Of a DNA stretch of 32,885 nt, positions 8,294 through 15,584 are shown piece after piece. The notes under the pieces are model-generated. The model was not told the origin of the DNA and did not search any database. It worked only from the letters and a program-made list of their open reading frames with translations. The stretch is from Synergistota bacterium (GTDB lineage: Bacteria > Synergistota > Synergistia > Synergistales > Synergistaceae): the NCBI GenBank assembly GCA_023450745.1, contig JAEXGR010000068.1, positions 1 to 32,885 of the forward strand, in the 5' to 3' direction. Numbering within the stretch: the first letter of the stretch is position 1; each line of letters opens with the position of its first letter. Made by a program: the position numbers and the translations under genes.

Positions 8294-9577
8294 TTACAAG
8301 AGTATGCTTGGCAGCCATGTAACCATTGGCGCTGTAATACAAACTATAAATAGCCCGACAAGCATAACGTAGAAAAATGGCATTATGCCTTTGATGACGT
8401 CAGGGATTTCTACGTCGAATATTCGGCCGGCAATATAGAGTGAAGCTGCCATCGGCGGCGTCACCATTCCTATCGCCAGATTGGCCACCGTCATCGCGCC
8501 GAAAAACACCGGGTCTATTCCAAACTTCAAAGCTATCGGATGAAGAATCGGCGCCAGCATTACAATAGCGGACGAACCGTTTTCAATCATACCGGCGAAA
8601 ATATATATAATATTTACGACAAGCAGGAACTGCCAGGGCGCGCTGAGATTTTGCACTGCCATCGCTGCCAGACGCTCAGGAATTTGCTCTCTGGTAAGCA
8701 CGAAACTGAGACATGAAACATTACCGATTATAATAATGATTGTCGCCGCCGCCACGCCGCTTGTAAGTAAAATTCTTGGCAAGTCCTTGATTTTTATACT
8801 CCTGCTCCAGAACATACCTACCAGCAGCGCATAGAAAACCGCTGTGCCTCCGGCCTCCGTCGGCGTAAATATCCCCGCATATATTCCTCCTAATATGATT
8901 ACCGGTGTCAATAACGCTGGGATTGAGACGACAAAATTTTTAGCCAGAGCATTAAGCGAGAATGGAATAACTGTTCCATAATTGTATTTCTTGCAGATGT
9001 AAAACTCATACACCATCAGGCAGAGGCCAAAAACAACGCCAGGCCATACGCCAGCCAACAAAAGCTCACCGACAGAGGTGTTGGTGGTAACACCGTACAC
9101 AACCATGGTAATACTTGGCGGTATCAGCGATCCCAGAGGACCTGCCGCCGCCACAGAGCAGGCGCTGAAGACTGGAGGATAGCCGTCTTCCTTCATCCCC
9201 TTCGCCATTACCGAAGATATAGCGGACGTCGTGGCGGGACCGGAACCTGAAACAGCGCCGAAAAACATGCAGGCAAGCGTAGCGATTATCGCCATGGAAC
9301 CGCGGACCGAACCAGCCAAAGATTTCGCCAGGTTTACAAGCGCCTGCGAAATTTTCCCCTCATACATCAGGTCGCCGGCCAATATAAAAAGCGGTATCGC
9401 TATCAGCTCAAAGGAATTTATTCCGTTAAACATCCGCTGCGCAAGTACAATCAGATAGCGCAGATTGTCCGTGTAAAAGAAATACGAAACTGCCGTTAAA
9501 CCAAGCGAGAAGGCTATTGGCAAACCAACAAGCAAAAACACAACGAGACAGATTACTAAAAATACACCGATACTCAT
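8294..9577 (-). CDS. dctM: TRAP transporter large permease subunit (DctM family)
   Basis: This very hydrophobic 427-residue protein has about a dozen predicted membrane segments. It opens with the DctM-type leader FLVICLVVFLLVGLPIAFSLG and carries internal motifs such as FILAGDLMYEGKIS, GSGPATTSAI and PLGSLIPPSI. DctM forms the sodium-dependent elevator domain of tripartite ATP-independent periplasmic transporters. The GAGGTGATT ribosome site is 8 bases before the ATG. It lies 17 bases after the small permease gene and 41 before the dehydrogenase, consistent with one operon importing the substrate that the downstream enzymes oxidise. Confidence 0.95.
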   Translation of the reverse strand: MSIGVFLVICLVVFLLVGLPIAFSLGLTAVSYFFYTDNLRYLIVLAQRMFNGINSFELIAIPLFILAGDLMYEGKISQALVNLAKSLAGSVRGSMAIIATLACMFFGAVSGSGPATTSAISSVMAKGMKEDGYPPVFSACSVAAAGPLGSLIPPSITMVVYGVTTNTSVGELLLAGVWPGVVFGLCLMVYEFYICKKYNYGTVIPFSLNALAKNFVVSIPALLTPVIILGGIYAGIFTPTEAGGTAVFYALLVGMFWSRSIKIKDLPRILLTSGVAAATIIIIIGNVSCLSFVLTREQIPERLAAMAVQNLSAPWQFLLVVNIIYIFAGMIENGSSAIVMLAPILHPIALKFGIDPVFFGAMTVANLAIGMVTPPMAASLYIAGRIFDVEIPDVIKGIMPFFYVMLVGLFIVCITAPMVTWLPSILL

Positions 9578-9594
9578 GCATAATCACCTCAAAA

Positions 9595-10074
9595 TCATTT
9601 ACAAAAAGTTTTCAGCGTTTCCACTGCGTTTTTCAGCTCAAAGAGAAGCATTGACAAAAAACCGATTGGAAGGATTATATAGACATACAATATCGGCATT
9701 CTGACCGTAAGGCAGGCGGTGCCAATACTATTCAAGCAAAAAAATATCGTCTGCTTGAAAATGACGGCAAGAAAAAACAGCGCTAATATCTGGGCAAACA
9801 GTTTTACAGAATTCTTCAGCCGGGGACGGTGTTCAAGCAGATACGGCATTATATCGACGGCTAATTGTTGCCTGTCGTGCATAGCTTTAGCGCTTGCCAC
9901 CATTGTAAGCCAGACAAAATTGTACCGGCAAAATTCCTCGCTCCACGCCGCGGGAATATGAAACGCGAACCTATTCAGTATCTGAAATCCTATCAGTAAG
10001 CACATGCTGCCCATCAGAACCCATGTAAGAAAACTTATCACCTTATACCATTTTTCAAGGACACACCAAGCCAT
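9595..10074 (-). CDS. dctQ: TRAP transporter small permease subunit (DctQ family)
   Basis: This 159-residue membrane protein has four predicted membrane helices. The family hallmark is visible: WSEEFCRYNFVWLTMV at about 40-55, a WxEExxR-type motif, followed by a charged segment with MHDRQQLAVDI. DctQ stabilises the large permease and completes the inner-membrane complex. GGAG lies 10 bases before the ATG. A long hairpin separates it from the binding-protein gene upstream. Confidence 0.93.
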   Translation of the reverse strand: MAWCVLEKWYKVISFLTWVLMGSMCLLIGFQILNRFAFHIPAAWSEEFCRYNFVWLTMVASAKAMHDRQQLAVDIMPYLLEHRPRLKNSVKLFAQILALFFLAVIFKQTIFFCLNSIGTACLTVRMPILYVYIILPIGFLSMLLFELKNAVETLKTFCK

Positions 10075-10158
10075 ATACGCCAGCTCCTTTTGCGTTATTG
10101 TGTCGACGTTAAACTATCCTATTCTGTTATCAAAACTTAGCGGTAGAATTAAAGGGAG

Positions 10159-10191
10159 GCGTGTCTGTATAACAACACCATACAGACACGC
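10159..10191 (-). promoter_or_regulatory. Intercistronic hairpin between dctP and dctQ
   Basis: A 12-bp perfect stem (GCGTGTCTGTAT and its complement ATACAGACACGC) encloses a 9-base loop, 15 bases past the dctP stop. On the minus strand it is followed by CCTCCCTTTAATT, too poor a U-tract for a clear terminator. Hairpins at this place in binding-protein-dependent importer operons commonly protect the upstream message or cause partial termination, giving more binding protein than permease. That role is inferred here. Confidence 0.6.
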
Positions 10192-10206
10192 GCGGCTCTA
10201 TCAATA

Positions 10207-11202
10207 TTATTTTTGTTTCTGGATCTTGTTAAAAATCTCCATAACACCCGCAAACTGCGGATCTTTATATACAGGCGCGCAGGCGTTTTTCCACTGCTGA
10301 AGTTCAGCCTCGTTAAGCTCTATTACCTTACCGCCGCCTTTCACAAAACCATCATAAGATGTTTTGGTGTCCTTCACATGATAAGCACGTTCAGCTTTAG
10401 TAGCTCCCTGCGCCGCACGCGTTACTACATCCTGCTGCTTAGGAGTTAGAGACTTCCATAGCTGCATACTCATTATGAAAGGCTGAGTATTGAAATTCAT
10501 ATTAATTTTGGTGAAATATTTCCCCACCTCGAACATTTTAGAAGCGTAAATATTATTTATCGTCTGAGTCTGGGCGTCAACGGTTCCCAACTGCAGAGCC
10601 GAATATACTTCGCCAAACGACATCGGCGTCGTAACCGCGCCAAGCGCTTTGCTCAACGCCGCATAGCTGGGCCCCTCCTGTATCCTGAGCTTTTTGCCCT
10701 TCATATCCGCTGGCGTGCGTATCGGCATTCTCGAATGTACCTCTGCCAGACCATTCCTCCAGAACGCCAGCACCTTTATCCCCTTCGACTCCACAGAGGC
10801 CTTCAATTCATTGCCAATCGGCCCGTCAAGGACTTTATCCGCGTGATTCCAATCCCTGAAACAATATGGCATAGTCAGAACACCAAATTTAGGTGAGTAA
10901 GCTTCAAGGATAATTGAAAACACGGCAGCAAAATCCATCGTGCCCATGGAACAGCTCTCCGCTAAAGCAGATGCTTTGCCCATAGTTCCGTTGGGAAAAA
11001 TTGTTACCTCCATTTCTCCTTTAGAATATTCCTTGACCAACTTGGCAAATTCTAGCGCGCCTACATGATAAGGATGTATCTCCGGCTGCTCGTGAGCCAG
11101 CTGTAGTTTCATCACGGCTTCAGCCTGACCAGACGCCAACCACCCAAATGCGATAAATGATACGCAGCAAAACATAAAAACCTTTTTGACGATATTTTTC
11201 AT
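10207..11202 (-). CDS. dctP: TRAP transporter substrate-binding protein (DctP family)
   Basis: The 331-residue product has a signal peptide: basic MKNIVKK, a hydrophobic core to about residue 24, and a likely cut after AEA at 29. The mature part starts with the LQLAHEQPEIHPYHVGA strand typical of DctP proteins. It includes R173 in GKKLRIQE, the conserved arginine that usually clamps the carboxylate of the ligand, and the VDAQTQTINN region. This argues that the imported substrate is an organic acid (family knowledge). Its ligand class cannot be resolved further by eye. It is the first gene of the catabolic operon, about 140 bases downstream of a strong promoter, with GGGAGG and AAAGGG upstream of the ATG. 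Confidence 0.94.
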   Translation of the reverse strand: MKNIVKKVFMFCCVSFIAFGWLASGQAEAVMKLQLAHEQPEIHPYHVGALEFAKLVKEYSKGEMEVTIFPNGTMGKASALAESCSMGTMDFAAVFSIILEAYSPKFGVLTMPYCFRDWNHADKVLDGPIGNELKASVESKGIKVLAFWRNGLAEVHSRMPIRTPADMKGKKLRIQEGPSYAALSKALGAVTTPMSFGEVYSALQLGTVDAQTQTINNIYASKMFEVGKYFTKINMNFNTQPFIMSMQLWKSLTPKQQDVVTRAAQGATKAERAYHVKDTKTSYDGFVKGGGKVIELNEAELQQWKNACAPVYKDPQFAGVMEIFNKIQKQK

Positions 11203-11337
11203 TTTTACCCTTTACCCTCCCAAATTATGGATATTAGCTTTCAACCAAGTCCCTCTGATACGCACATATACTGTTAATATCAAAATCCTCTTTCAAGCGC
11301 ACCTCTTTTCTCATTATCCGGAATAAATTTCGTATTT

Positions 11338-11359
11338 TGATAATAAAAAAATATTATCA
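11338..11359. promoter_or_regulatory. Operator-like palindrome over the operon -10 box
   Basis: TGATAATA (11338-11345) and TATTATCA (11352-11359) form a perfect inverted repeat with 8-base arms and a 6-base A-tract centre. It overlaps the -10 hexamer and the expected transcription start. A regulator bound here would block RNA polymerase. The cluster's IclR-family protein is the natural candidate, but no binding site is proven. Confidence 0.55.
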
Positions 11360-11379
11360 TCATTTCTTGCCATTGTCAA
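11351..11379 (-). promoter_or_regulatory. Predicted promoter of the TRAP/catabolic operon
   Basis: On the minus strand a perfect TTGACA (11379-11374) is followed after exactly 17 bases by TAATAT (11356-11351). The start would be near 11344. This is one of the two strongest sigma70-like signals in the window and the only clear one upstream of dctP. Confidence 0.75.
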
Positions 11380-11475
11380 TGCGGCGAAAGTCGCCGGTAT
11401 ATGTATTTATTAAACCTATTTATATATTTAAAATAAATAATGGAAGTATTTTATCTTTATTAAAGGAGAAAAATA

Positions 11476-11514
11476 GCTATTCTGCCAATAATACATTCAA
11501 TAACGCAGAATAGC
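11476..11514 (-). terminator. Hairpin terminator downstream of the enoyl-CoA hydratase gene
   Basis: GCTATTCTGC (11476-11485) and GCAGAATAGC (11505-11514) pair perfectly over 10 bases with a 19-base loop. On the minus strand TATTTTT follows at once. Its position after the hydratase stop at 11641 and before the TRAP promoter fits termination. A protein-binding site is an alternative because the loop is long. Confidence 0.6.
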
Positions 11515-11640
11515 CGTAAATGGTATGATTATTATTTTAGATATGGTTACAAAATATTAAATATATATTTGCATTCATCACCAACACAATCTATAAAAGT
11601 TAATTTTTGCCCCCAAGCGCTCGGCAGTGAACGGTATTTT

Positions 11641-12453
11641 TTAGCTCCGCCCCTTAAACGCCGCCTCCCGTTTTTCAAAGAAGGCCCGTACTCCCTCCTT
11701 ACAGTCCTCGCCGATCATCAGCTTTGCCTGGATGTCCTCCTCGGCGCGGAGGATGTCCGCCAGCTCTTCGCCGCCGTTCAGCAGTTTTTTGATCTGCGCC
11801 AGCGCAAGCGGCGGCTGCTTTGCCAGGCGCGCGGCGAGGGCGGCGGCTCTTTCGCGCAGGGCTTCGCCGTCGGCGAGTTCGCTCACGAGGCCGAGCCGCT
11901 GCGCCGCCTCGGCGGAGAGCGTCTCCGGCAGCATCATCAGCCTCTTCGCGGCGTGCGGACCCACGAGACGCGGCAGCAGAAAGTTTCCGCCGCAGTCGGA
12001 GATCAGGCCGATCGAGGAAAAGGCCTGCGTGAATTTGGCCCTCTTTGAGGCGCAGATGAAATCACAGGCCAGCGCGAGGTTGAATCCAGCGCCGGCGGCC
12101 GCGCCGCCGACCATCGCGATATAGGGTTTTTTAGAACCGGTCACCGCCGCCGTTATCTCACCCGCGGCGCGCACGTAACGGCGGGCCGCCTCGTAATCCG
12201 CAAGCTCAAGAATCGTGCGCAGGTCGCCGCCGGCGCAGAAGGCCTTTCCTTCGCCGGCGAGCACGACGACGCGGATATCGCCGTCCGCCTCGCACTCCGC
12301 AAGCGCCGTTTTCAGGGCGGCGCACAGCTCCGCGGTCAGCGAGTTCAGCGATTCGGGCCTGTTCATCGTGACCCAGGCGACGGCGTTCTCTTTTTCCAGC
12401 AGGACGATGTTTTCCGGCGTGGATGTGTTTTCGTTTTTGCTTGGTGCGGACAT
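11641..12453 (-). CDS. Enoyl-CoA hydratase/isomerase family protein, PaaG-like
   Basis: The 270-residue crotonase-fold protein has oxyanion-hole segments GKAFCAGGDL (about 69-78) and GGAAAGAGFNLAL (116-128). The two catalytic glutamates of true enoyl-CoA hydratases are replaced: the Glu144 position is N125 and the Glu164 position is F145. An aspartate in SDCGG (D153) is kept, which is the pattern of PaaG-type isomerases. A delta3,delta2-enoyl-CoA isomerase-like role is therefore more likely than hydration. The oxygen-dependent phenylacetate route is improbable in an anaerobe (inference). I start at the ATG at 12453, with AGGGG 9 bases upstream, not the GTG at 12459. It is transcribed alone and ends in a hairpin. 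Confidence 0.88.
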   Translation of the reverse strand: MSAPSKNENTSTPENIVLLEKENAVAWVTMNRPESLNSLTAELCAALKTALAECEADGDIRVVVLAGEGKAFCAGGDLRTILELADYEAARRYVRAAGEITAAVTGSKKPYIAMVGGAAAGAGFNLALACDFICASKRAKFTQAFSSIGLISDCGGNFLLPRLVGPHAAKRLMMLPETLSAEAAQRLGLVSELADGEALRERAAALAARLAKQPPLALAQIKKLLNGGEELADILRAEEDIQAKLMIGEDCKEGVRAFFEKREAAFKGRS

Positions 12454-12792
12454 CTTCACATACCCCTTTTATTTAGCTGTCTAAGCGTCATCTTTCACAT
12501 AATACCTCACGAGAGGGAATCTGTAATCACCGCGCGCCGAAAATTACAGAAGACGCCGGAAGCAGGCGGCCATCAACGCGGCAAAGGAGAGTAAAGAATA
12601 AAGAAAGCGACAGCGTAGGAGCCGGCCGTCCCTGCCGCGCCGAGCAGAGCGGCCGGTAATTATGCCTGTTTTCTCAATAATTCAGCCAGTTTTTATTAAA
12701 TTGCGGTTTTTACCCTTTCGCCGCCCGTTTTAATCCTGTAACTTACAGGATAATAGGCAAAAATCAGAAACTAACTTACAGAGGTGAATAAA
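12454..12792. other. Divergent intergenic region without a gene
   Basis: No convincing coding frame is present. It separates the leftward hydratase from the rightward nitroreductase and must hold both promoters, though no clean -35/-10 pair was found. It contains the palindrome at 12733-12751 and a GC-rich inverted repeat (GGCCG-type arms between about 12622 and 12656) without a U-tract. Confidence 0.5.
12733..12751. promoter_or_regulatory. Operator-like palindrome upstream of the nitroreductase
   Basis: ATCCTGTAA and TTACAGGAT are perfect 9-base arms around a single C. A further TTACAG half-site lies at 12776-12781, against the ribosome site. This geometry suggests a dimeric repressor controlling the nitroreductase. 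Redox- or electrophile-sensing HxlR/MarR-type regulators are common for this gene family, but no regulator gene is adjacent. Confidence 0.5.
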
Positions 12793-13392
12793 ATGATCGA
12801 CAAAAGAGCGGCAGCAGACCATAAAATAACGGGCCTCATCGCGGAGCGCTGGAGTCCCCGCGCCTTTTCCGACAGGATGATAGAAAAGGACAAAATACTT
12901 TCTCTCTTTGAAGCGGCGCGCTGGGCCCCCTCGGCCTTCAACGAGCAGCCGTGGCGCTTCATCGCCGCCTCGAAAAGCGAGCCGCAGGAATTTGAAAAGA
13001 TGCTCTCGTGCCTCGCCGACTCCAATCAGGTCTGGGCGAAGAGGGCGCCGTTCCTGATGATCCTCGTCGTCAAGAACAAGTTCGACTATAACGGCAAGCC
13101 AAACCGCTGGGCGATGCATGACTGCGGCCTGGCGCTGGAAAACCTTCTGCTGGAGGCAACGGCGCAGGGGCTTCAGGGACATCCGATGGCGGGCTTCTCA
13201 GCGGACGCCGTGCGCGAATATTACGGGGTGCCCGACGATTACGAACCGCTCGTGGCGATCGCCGTCGGTTACGCGGGAGAGCCGGAACTGCTGGAGGGAG
13301 AGCTTCGCGACCGAGAACTTGACCGGCGCGAACGCCTGCCGTTGGAGAGCTTCGTCTTCGCGGGCAAATGGCGGCAGCCTCTGGGAAGGTAG
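12793..13392 (+). CDS. Nitroreductase family FMN-dependent oxidoreductase
   Basis: The product of about 199 residues has the classic nitroreductase start: ERWSPRAFSDRMI, then LFEAARWAPSAFNEQPWRFI, which supplies the FMN-contacting Arg, Ser and Asn/Gln. The C-terminal half has ALENLLLEATAQGLQGHPMAGF and YEPLVAIAVGY, closing the flavin site across the dimer. Such enzymes reduce nitro groups, quinones or flavins with NAD(P)H; the physiological substrate is usually unknown. GAGGTG lies 6 bases before the ATG at 12793; a GTG at 12784 overlaps this site and is less likely. A palindrome upstream and a strong terminator downstream make it a separately regulated single gene. Confidence 0.9.
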   Translation: MIDKRAAADHKITGLIAERWSPRAFSDRMIEKDKILSLFEAARWAPSAFNEQPWRFIAASKSEPQEFEKMLSCLADSNQVWAKRAPFLMILVVKNKFDYNGKPNRWAMHDCGLALENLLLEATAQGLQGHPMAGFSADAVREYYGVPDDYEPLVAIAVGYAGEPELLEGELRDRELDRRERLPLESFVFAGKWRQPLGR

Positions 13393-13418
13393 CGGCATAA
13401 ACGCCAAAAAATATTTCG

Positions 13419-13446
13419 GGGACGCAGTCGTCTGCGTCTCTTTTTG
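13419..13446 (+). terminator. Rho-independent terminator after the nitroreductase
   Basis: GACGCAG (13421-13427), loop TCGT and CTGCGTC (13432-13438) extend by two more pairs and run into a run of T. It lies 27 bases past the stop. Confidence 0.85.
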
Positions 13447-13509
13447 TATTTAGGGCCGGGCTTGAGTATAATATAAAAAACACGATCTGCGGATGGAAGG
13501 TGAGAAGGA

Positions 13510-14148
13510 ATGAAGTTAACAAAGACCGCCCTCGCGCTGCTGGCGCTGTTCATCCTCTTTGCGCCGCTGCCGGCGGAGGCGCTTATTTCGCACGCGGAGG
13601 CGAAGAGGATATGGAACAAAGTGGCGGAGCCTACGGAGCTTACCGCGCTGCCCTTTTACATAAAAGAGGAAACGACGCCCAACGCCTGGGTGACGAACGG
13701 AGAATCCGTGACGGTCACCACCGGGCTGTTGGGGATACTTGACACCGAGGCGGAGCTTTACGCCGTATTCGCCCACGAGGCGGGACACGTCAAGCTGAAC
13801 CATCTTCACAAGAGCGCCTCGCGCGGCGCCGGGCTTTCGATAGCGGCGGCGATTCTCGGTCAGCTGCTGGGCGGCGATTTGGCCGGCACCGCCGTCAATG
13901 TCGGCGCGAACCTGGTGAATTCGGGATGGAGCCGCGAACAGGAGATCGAAGCCGACGACTATTCCGTGGCGCTCGCCGTCAAGACGGGAGAGGACCCCGT
14001 CGGCATGTACAGCGCGATCAGCAAGCTCGCCAAGATCAACAACACCCAGCCGAGCGGCTTCAATTCGCACCCTCCCGACGACCGCCGGCTCCTCCACATC
14101 AAGAACAAGATCCTTGAGCTGAAGCCCGGCGCGAAATTTCCCGACTGA
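13510..14148 (+). CDS. Secreted M48-family zinc metallopeptidase
   Basis: The 212-residue protein starts with a signal peptide (MKLTKTALALLALFILFAPLPAEA, probable cut after AEA near 24), so it acts outside the cytoplasm. HEAGH at 89-93 gives two zinc ligands and the catalytic glutamate, and EIEAD (145-149) supplies the third ligand as in M48 enzymes. The glycine-rich helix 106-133 and a closing SHPPDDRRLLHI segment also fit the BepA/YggG/Oma1-like group. It lacks the TPR repeats of BepA. A role in envelope protein quality control is likely by family. The ribosome site (GGAAGG...AAGGA) lies just before the ATG. The gene stands alone between two terminators. Confidence 0.9.
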   Translation: MKLTKTALALLALFILFAPLPAEALISHAEAKRIWNKVAEPTELTALPFYIKEETTPNAWVTNGESVTVTTGLLGILDTEAELYAVFAHEAGHVKLNHLHKSASRGAGLSIAAAILGQLLGGDLAGTAVNVGANLVNSGWSREQEIEADDYSVALAVKTGEDPVGMYSAISKLAKINNTQPSGFNSHPPDDRRLLHIKNKILELKPGAKFPD

Positions 14149-14167
14149 CAGGACGCACCGTAAAAAT

Positions 14168-14190
14168 CAAGCCCCCTCGCGGGGGCTTTT
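14168..14190. terminator. Bidirectional terminator between convergent genes
   Basis: GCCCCC, loop TCGC, GGGGGC (14171-14186) is followed by TTTT on the plus strand and mirrored by A residues on the other side. It therefore serves the peptidase gene and, from the minus strand, the ppnP gene ending at 14212. Confidence 0.85.
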
Positions 14191-14211
14191 ATCGTTTAGC
14201 GAGCCTCTATC

Positions 14212-14532
14212 TTAGGCCTTGATGTAGGAGCAGACATACTGCACGGGCACATAGCAGCGGAAGCCGAACTTGCTGTTCGCGGGGATATTGAAGGTCTCTC
14301 CCGCCTTCAGCTCCTGCCATTCCGCCGAACCGGGAAGCAGTACCTGACAGACGCCGTCGGTGAGGTCCATGATCTCCGCGTCACCCGTTCCGAACTCATA
14401 CTCGCCGGGGAGGAAGAGGCCGAGGGTCTTGCGGTCGCCGTTTTCCATATAAACGGTGTGGCTGACTACTTTACCGTCAAAATATACATTAGCTTTCGCT
14501 ATCGCCGTTACGTTCTCCAACTTTTCGATCAT
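14212..14532 (-). CDS. ppnP: Pyrimidine/purine nucleoside phosphorylase, PpnP family
   Basis: This 106-residue cupin-fold protein is close in length and pattern to E. coli PpnP (YaiE, 94 residues). Shared elements are NVYFDGKVVSHTV near the N terminus, LPGEYEFGTGDAEIMDLTDG in the middle, LLPGSAEWQELKAGETFNIPANSKF, and a C-terminal YVCSYI. PpnP cleaves several nucleosides with phosphate to base and ribose 1-phosphate (family knowledge). AGGAGGG lies 8 bases before the ATG. It is a single gene facing the M48 peptidase and diverging from nudC. Confidence 0.88.
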   Translation of the reverse strand: MIEKLENVTAIAKANVYFDGKVVSHTVYMENGDRKTLGLFLPGEYEFGTGDAEIMDLTDGVCQVLLPGSAEWQELKAGETFNIPANSKFGFRCYVPVQYVCSYIKA

Positions 14533-14726
14533 GACAAAGCCCTCCTGAAAGTTTTTGATCCGCGAAAAAAATATTCCCGGCGCCCCGCGGGTAAAAGGGG
14601 GAGAAGGTCACGGCAGTTAGGGAAATATTTAATCGGCGGTCCTCATAAATGATAGTGTTCTTTTCGGCATAAGTCCAGTAGAATAATGATATAACTGCTA
14701 ATATTAAGACGAGGGAAGGCTTTGCA

Positions 14727-15533
14727 GTGTCTTTTTACTACATGTTTCAAAACGGAAAAATCATCCTCAAAGAAAACGGCGCGCTGCCGGAGGCGGCGGA
14801 GGCGGCAGGGCTCAGCCAATATTTTCTCAACAGCGGTTACGTCGATAAAGAGGATTACGCAAGCGCCCGCGTGGACTGCGGACGCGGGGCGGCGCGGGGA
14901 AAAGACCGCTGGGCCGAGTTGACGGCGGACGCGGCGCTGCCGGAGGGTTTTACCGCCTGCGAACGGCGCGGCTGCTGGACGGCGGTCGGCGAGGAGCAGT
15001 TTTTTCGCATCGGCAAGGCCTTTCATTTCATGGACTGGCAGCGGCTCCACAAATATTGCGGCAGATGCGGCGCGGTGAACCTCTTCGACCCCGGAGAGGG
15101 CGCGATGACGTGCCCCGCCTGCGGCGAACTGTTTTACCCTGTAATTTCTCCCGCGATCATCGTCTGCGTTGAAAAAGAGGGTAAAATATTGCTGGGACAC
15201 GGCGTCAATTTTCCCGCCGGGCGCTACAGCGTGCTCGCCGGCTTCGTCGAGCCGGGAGAGAACCTTGAAGAGTGCGTCGCGCGCGAGGTTTACGAGGAAT
15301 CGCAGGTCCGCGTCAAAAATATCAGATACTTCGCGAGCCAGCCCTGGCCCTTTCCGCGCTCGCTGATGCTCGGATTCACCGCCGAATGGGAATCGGGGGA
15401 TATTCACCCCGATATCGCCGAGGTCACCGACGTCCGCTGGTTCGCCCCCGGGGAGATACCGGAGTACTACCGCGGCGTCAGCATCTCCGCGAAACTTATA
15501 GAGGATTTTATCAGGAGGCACACAAACTACTGA
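14727..15533 (+). CDS. nudC: NADH pyrophosphatase / RNA deNADding enzyme NudC
   Basis: The 268-residue Nudix hydrolase has the full NudC layout. A divergent N-terminal domain is followed by a zinc ribbon with C111, C114, C129, C132 (YCGRC and CPAC), then a Nudix box at 172-194 (GFVEPGENLEE...REVYEES). The diagnostic SQPWPFP is at 204-210. NudC cleaves NADH to NMNH and AMP and removes NAD caps from RNA. The start is a GTG at 14727 with AAGG 7 bases upstream; an ATG at 14742 is possible and would lose five residues. It is followed after 51 bases by cobO and may be co-transcribed with it. Confidence 0.93.
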   Translation: MSFYYMFQNGKIILKENGALPEAAEAAGLSQYFLNSGYVDKEDYASARVDCGRGAARGKDRWAELTADAALPEGFTACERRGCWTAVGEEQFFRIGKAFHFMDWQRLHKYCGRCGAVNLFDPGEGAMTCPACGELFYPVISPAIIVCVEKEGKILLGHGVNFPAGRYSVLAGFVEPGENLEECVAREVYEESQVRVKNIRYFASQPWPFPRSLMLGFTAEWESGDIHPDIAEVTDVRWFAPGEIPEYYRGVSISAKLIEDFIRRHTNY

Positions 15534-15584
15534 TGGCATAACCGGCTGTTATTGAGACAATGAGAGAGAAAGGTGTGTGATAAG

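Larger units (their letters stand above)
11203..11640. other. 438-base AT-rich intergenic control region
   Basis: No gene is seen on either strand. From right to left it holds a hairpin terminator for the enoyl-CoA hydratase gene (11476-11514), a consensus-like promoter for the TRAP operon (11351-11379), a palindrome over the -10 box (11338-11359) and an untranslated leader of about 140 bases. The base composition is much more AT-rich than the region to its right. Confidence 0.7.

Noticed and set aside
12622..12656. GC-rich inverted repeat as a terminator
   Set aside because: The arms are short, the loop long, no T-run follows on either strand, and no gene ends there.
14643..15539. A 298-codon minus-strand frame
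   Set aside because: It is a shadow of nudC, whose zinc ribbon, Nudix box and SQPWPFP motif settle the coding strand.
15534..15584. Cobalamin riboswitch upstream of the adenosyltransferase gene
   Set aside because: The gap is only about 50 bases, far too short for the roughly 200-base B12 riboswitch, and no B12 box is seen.
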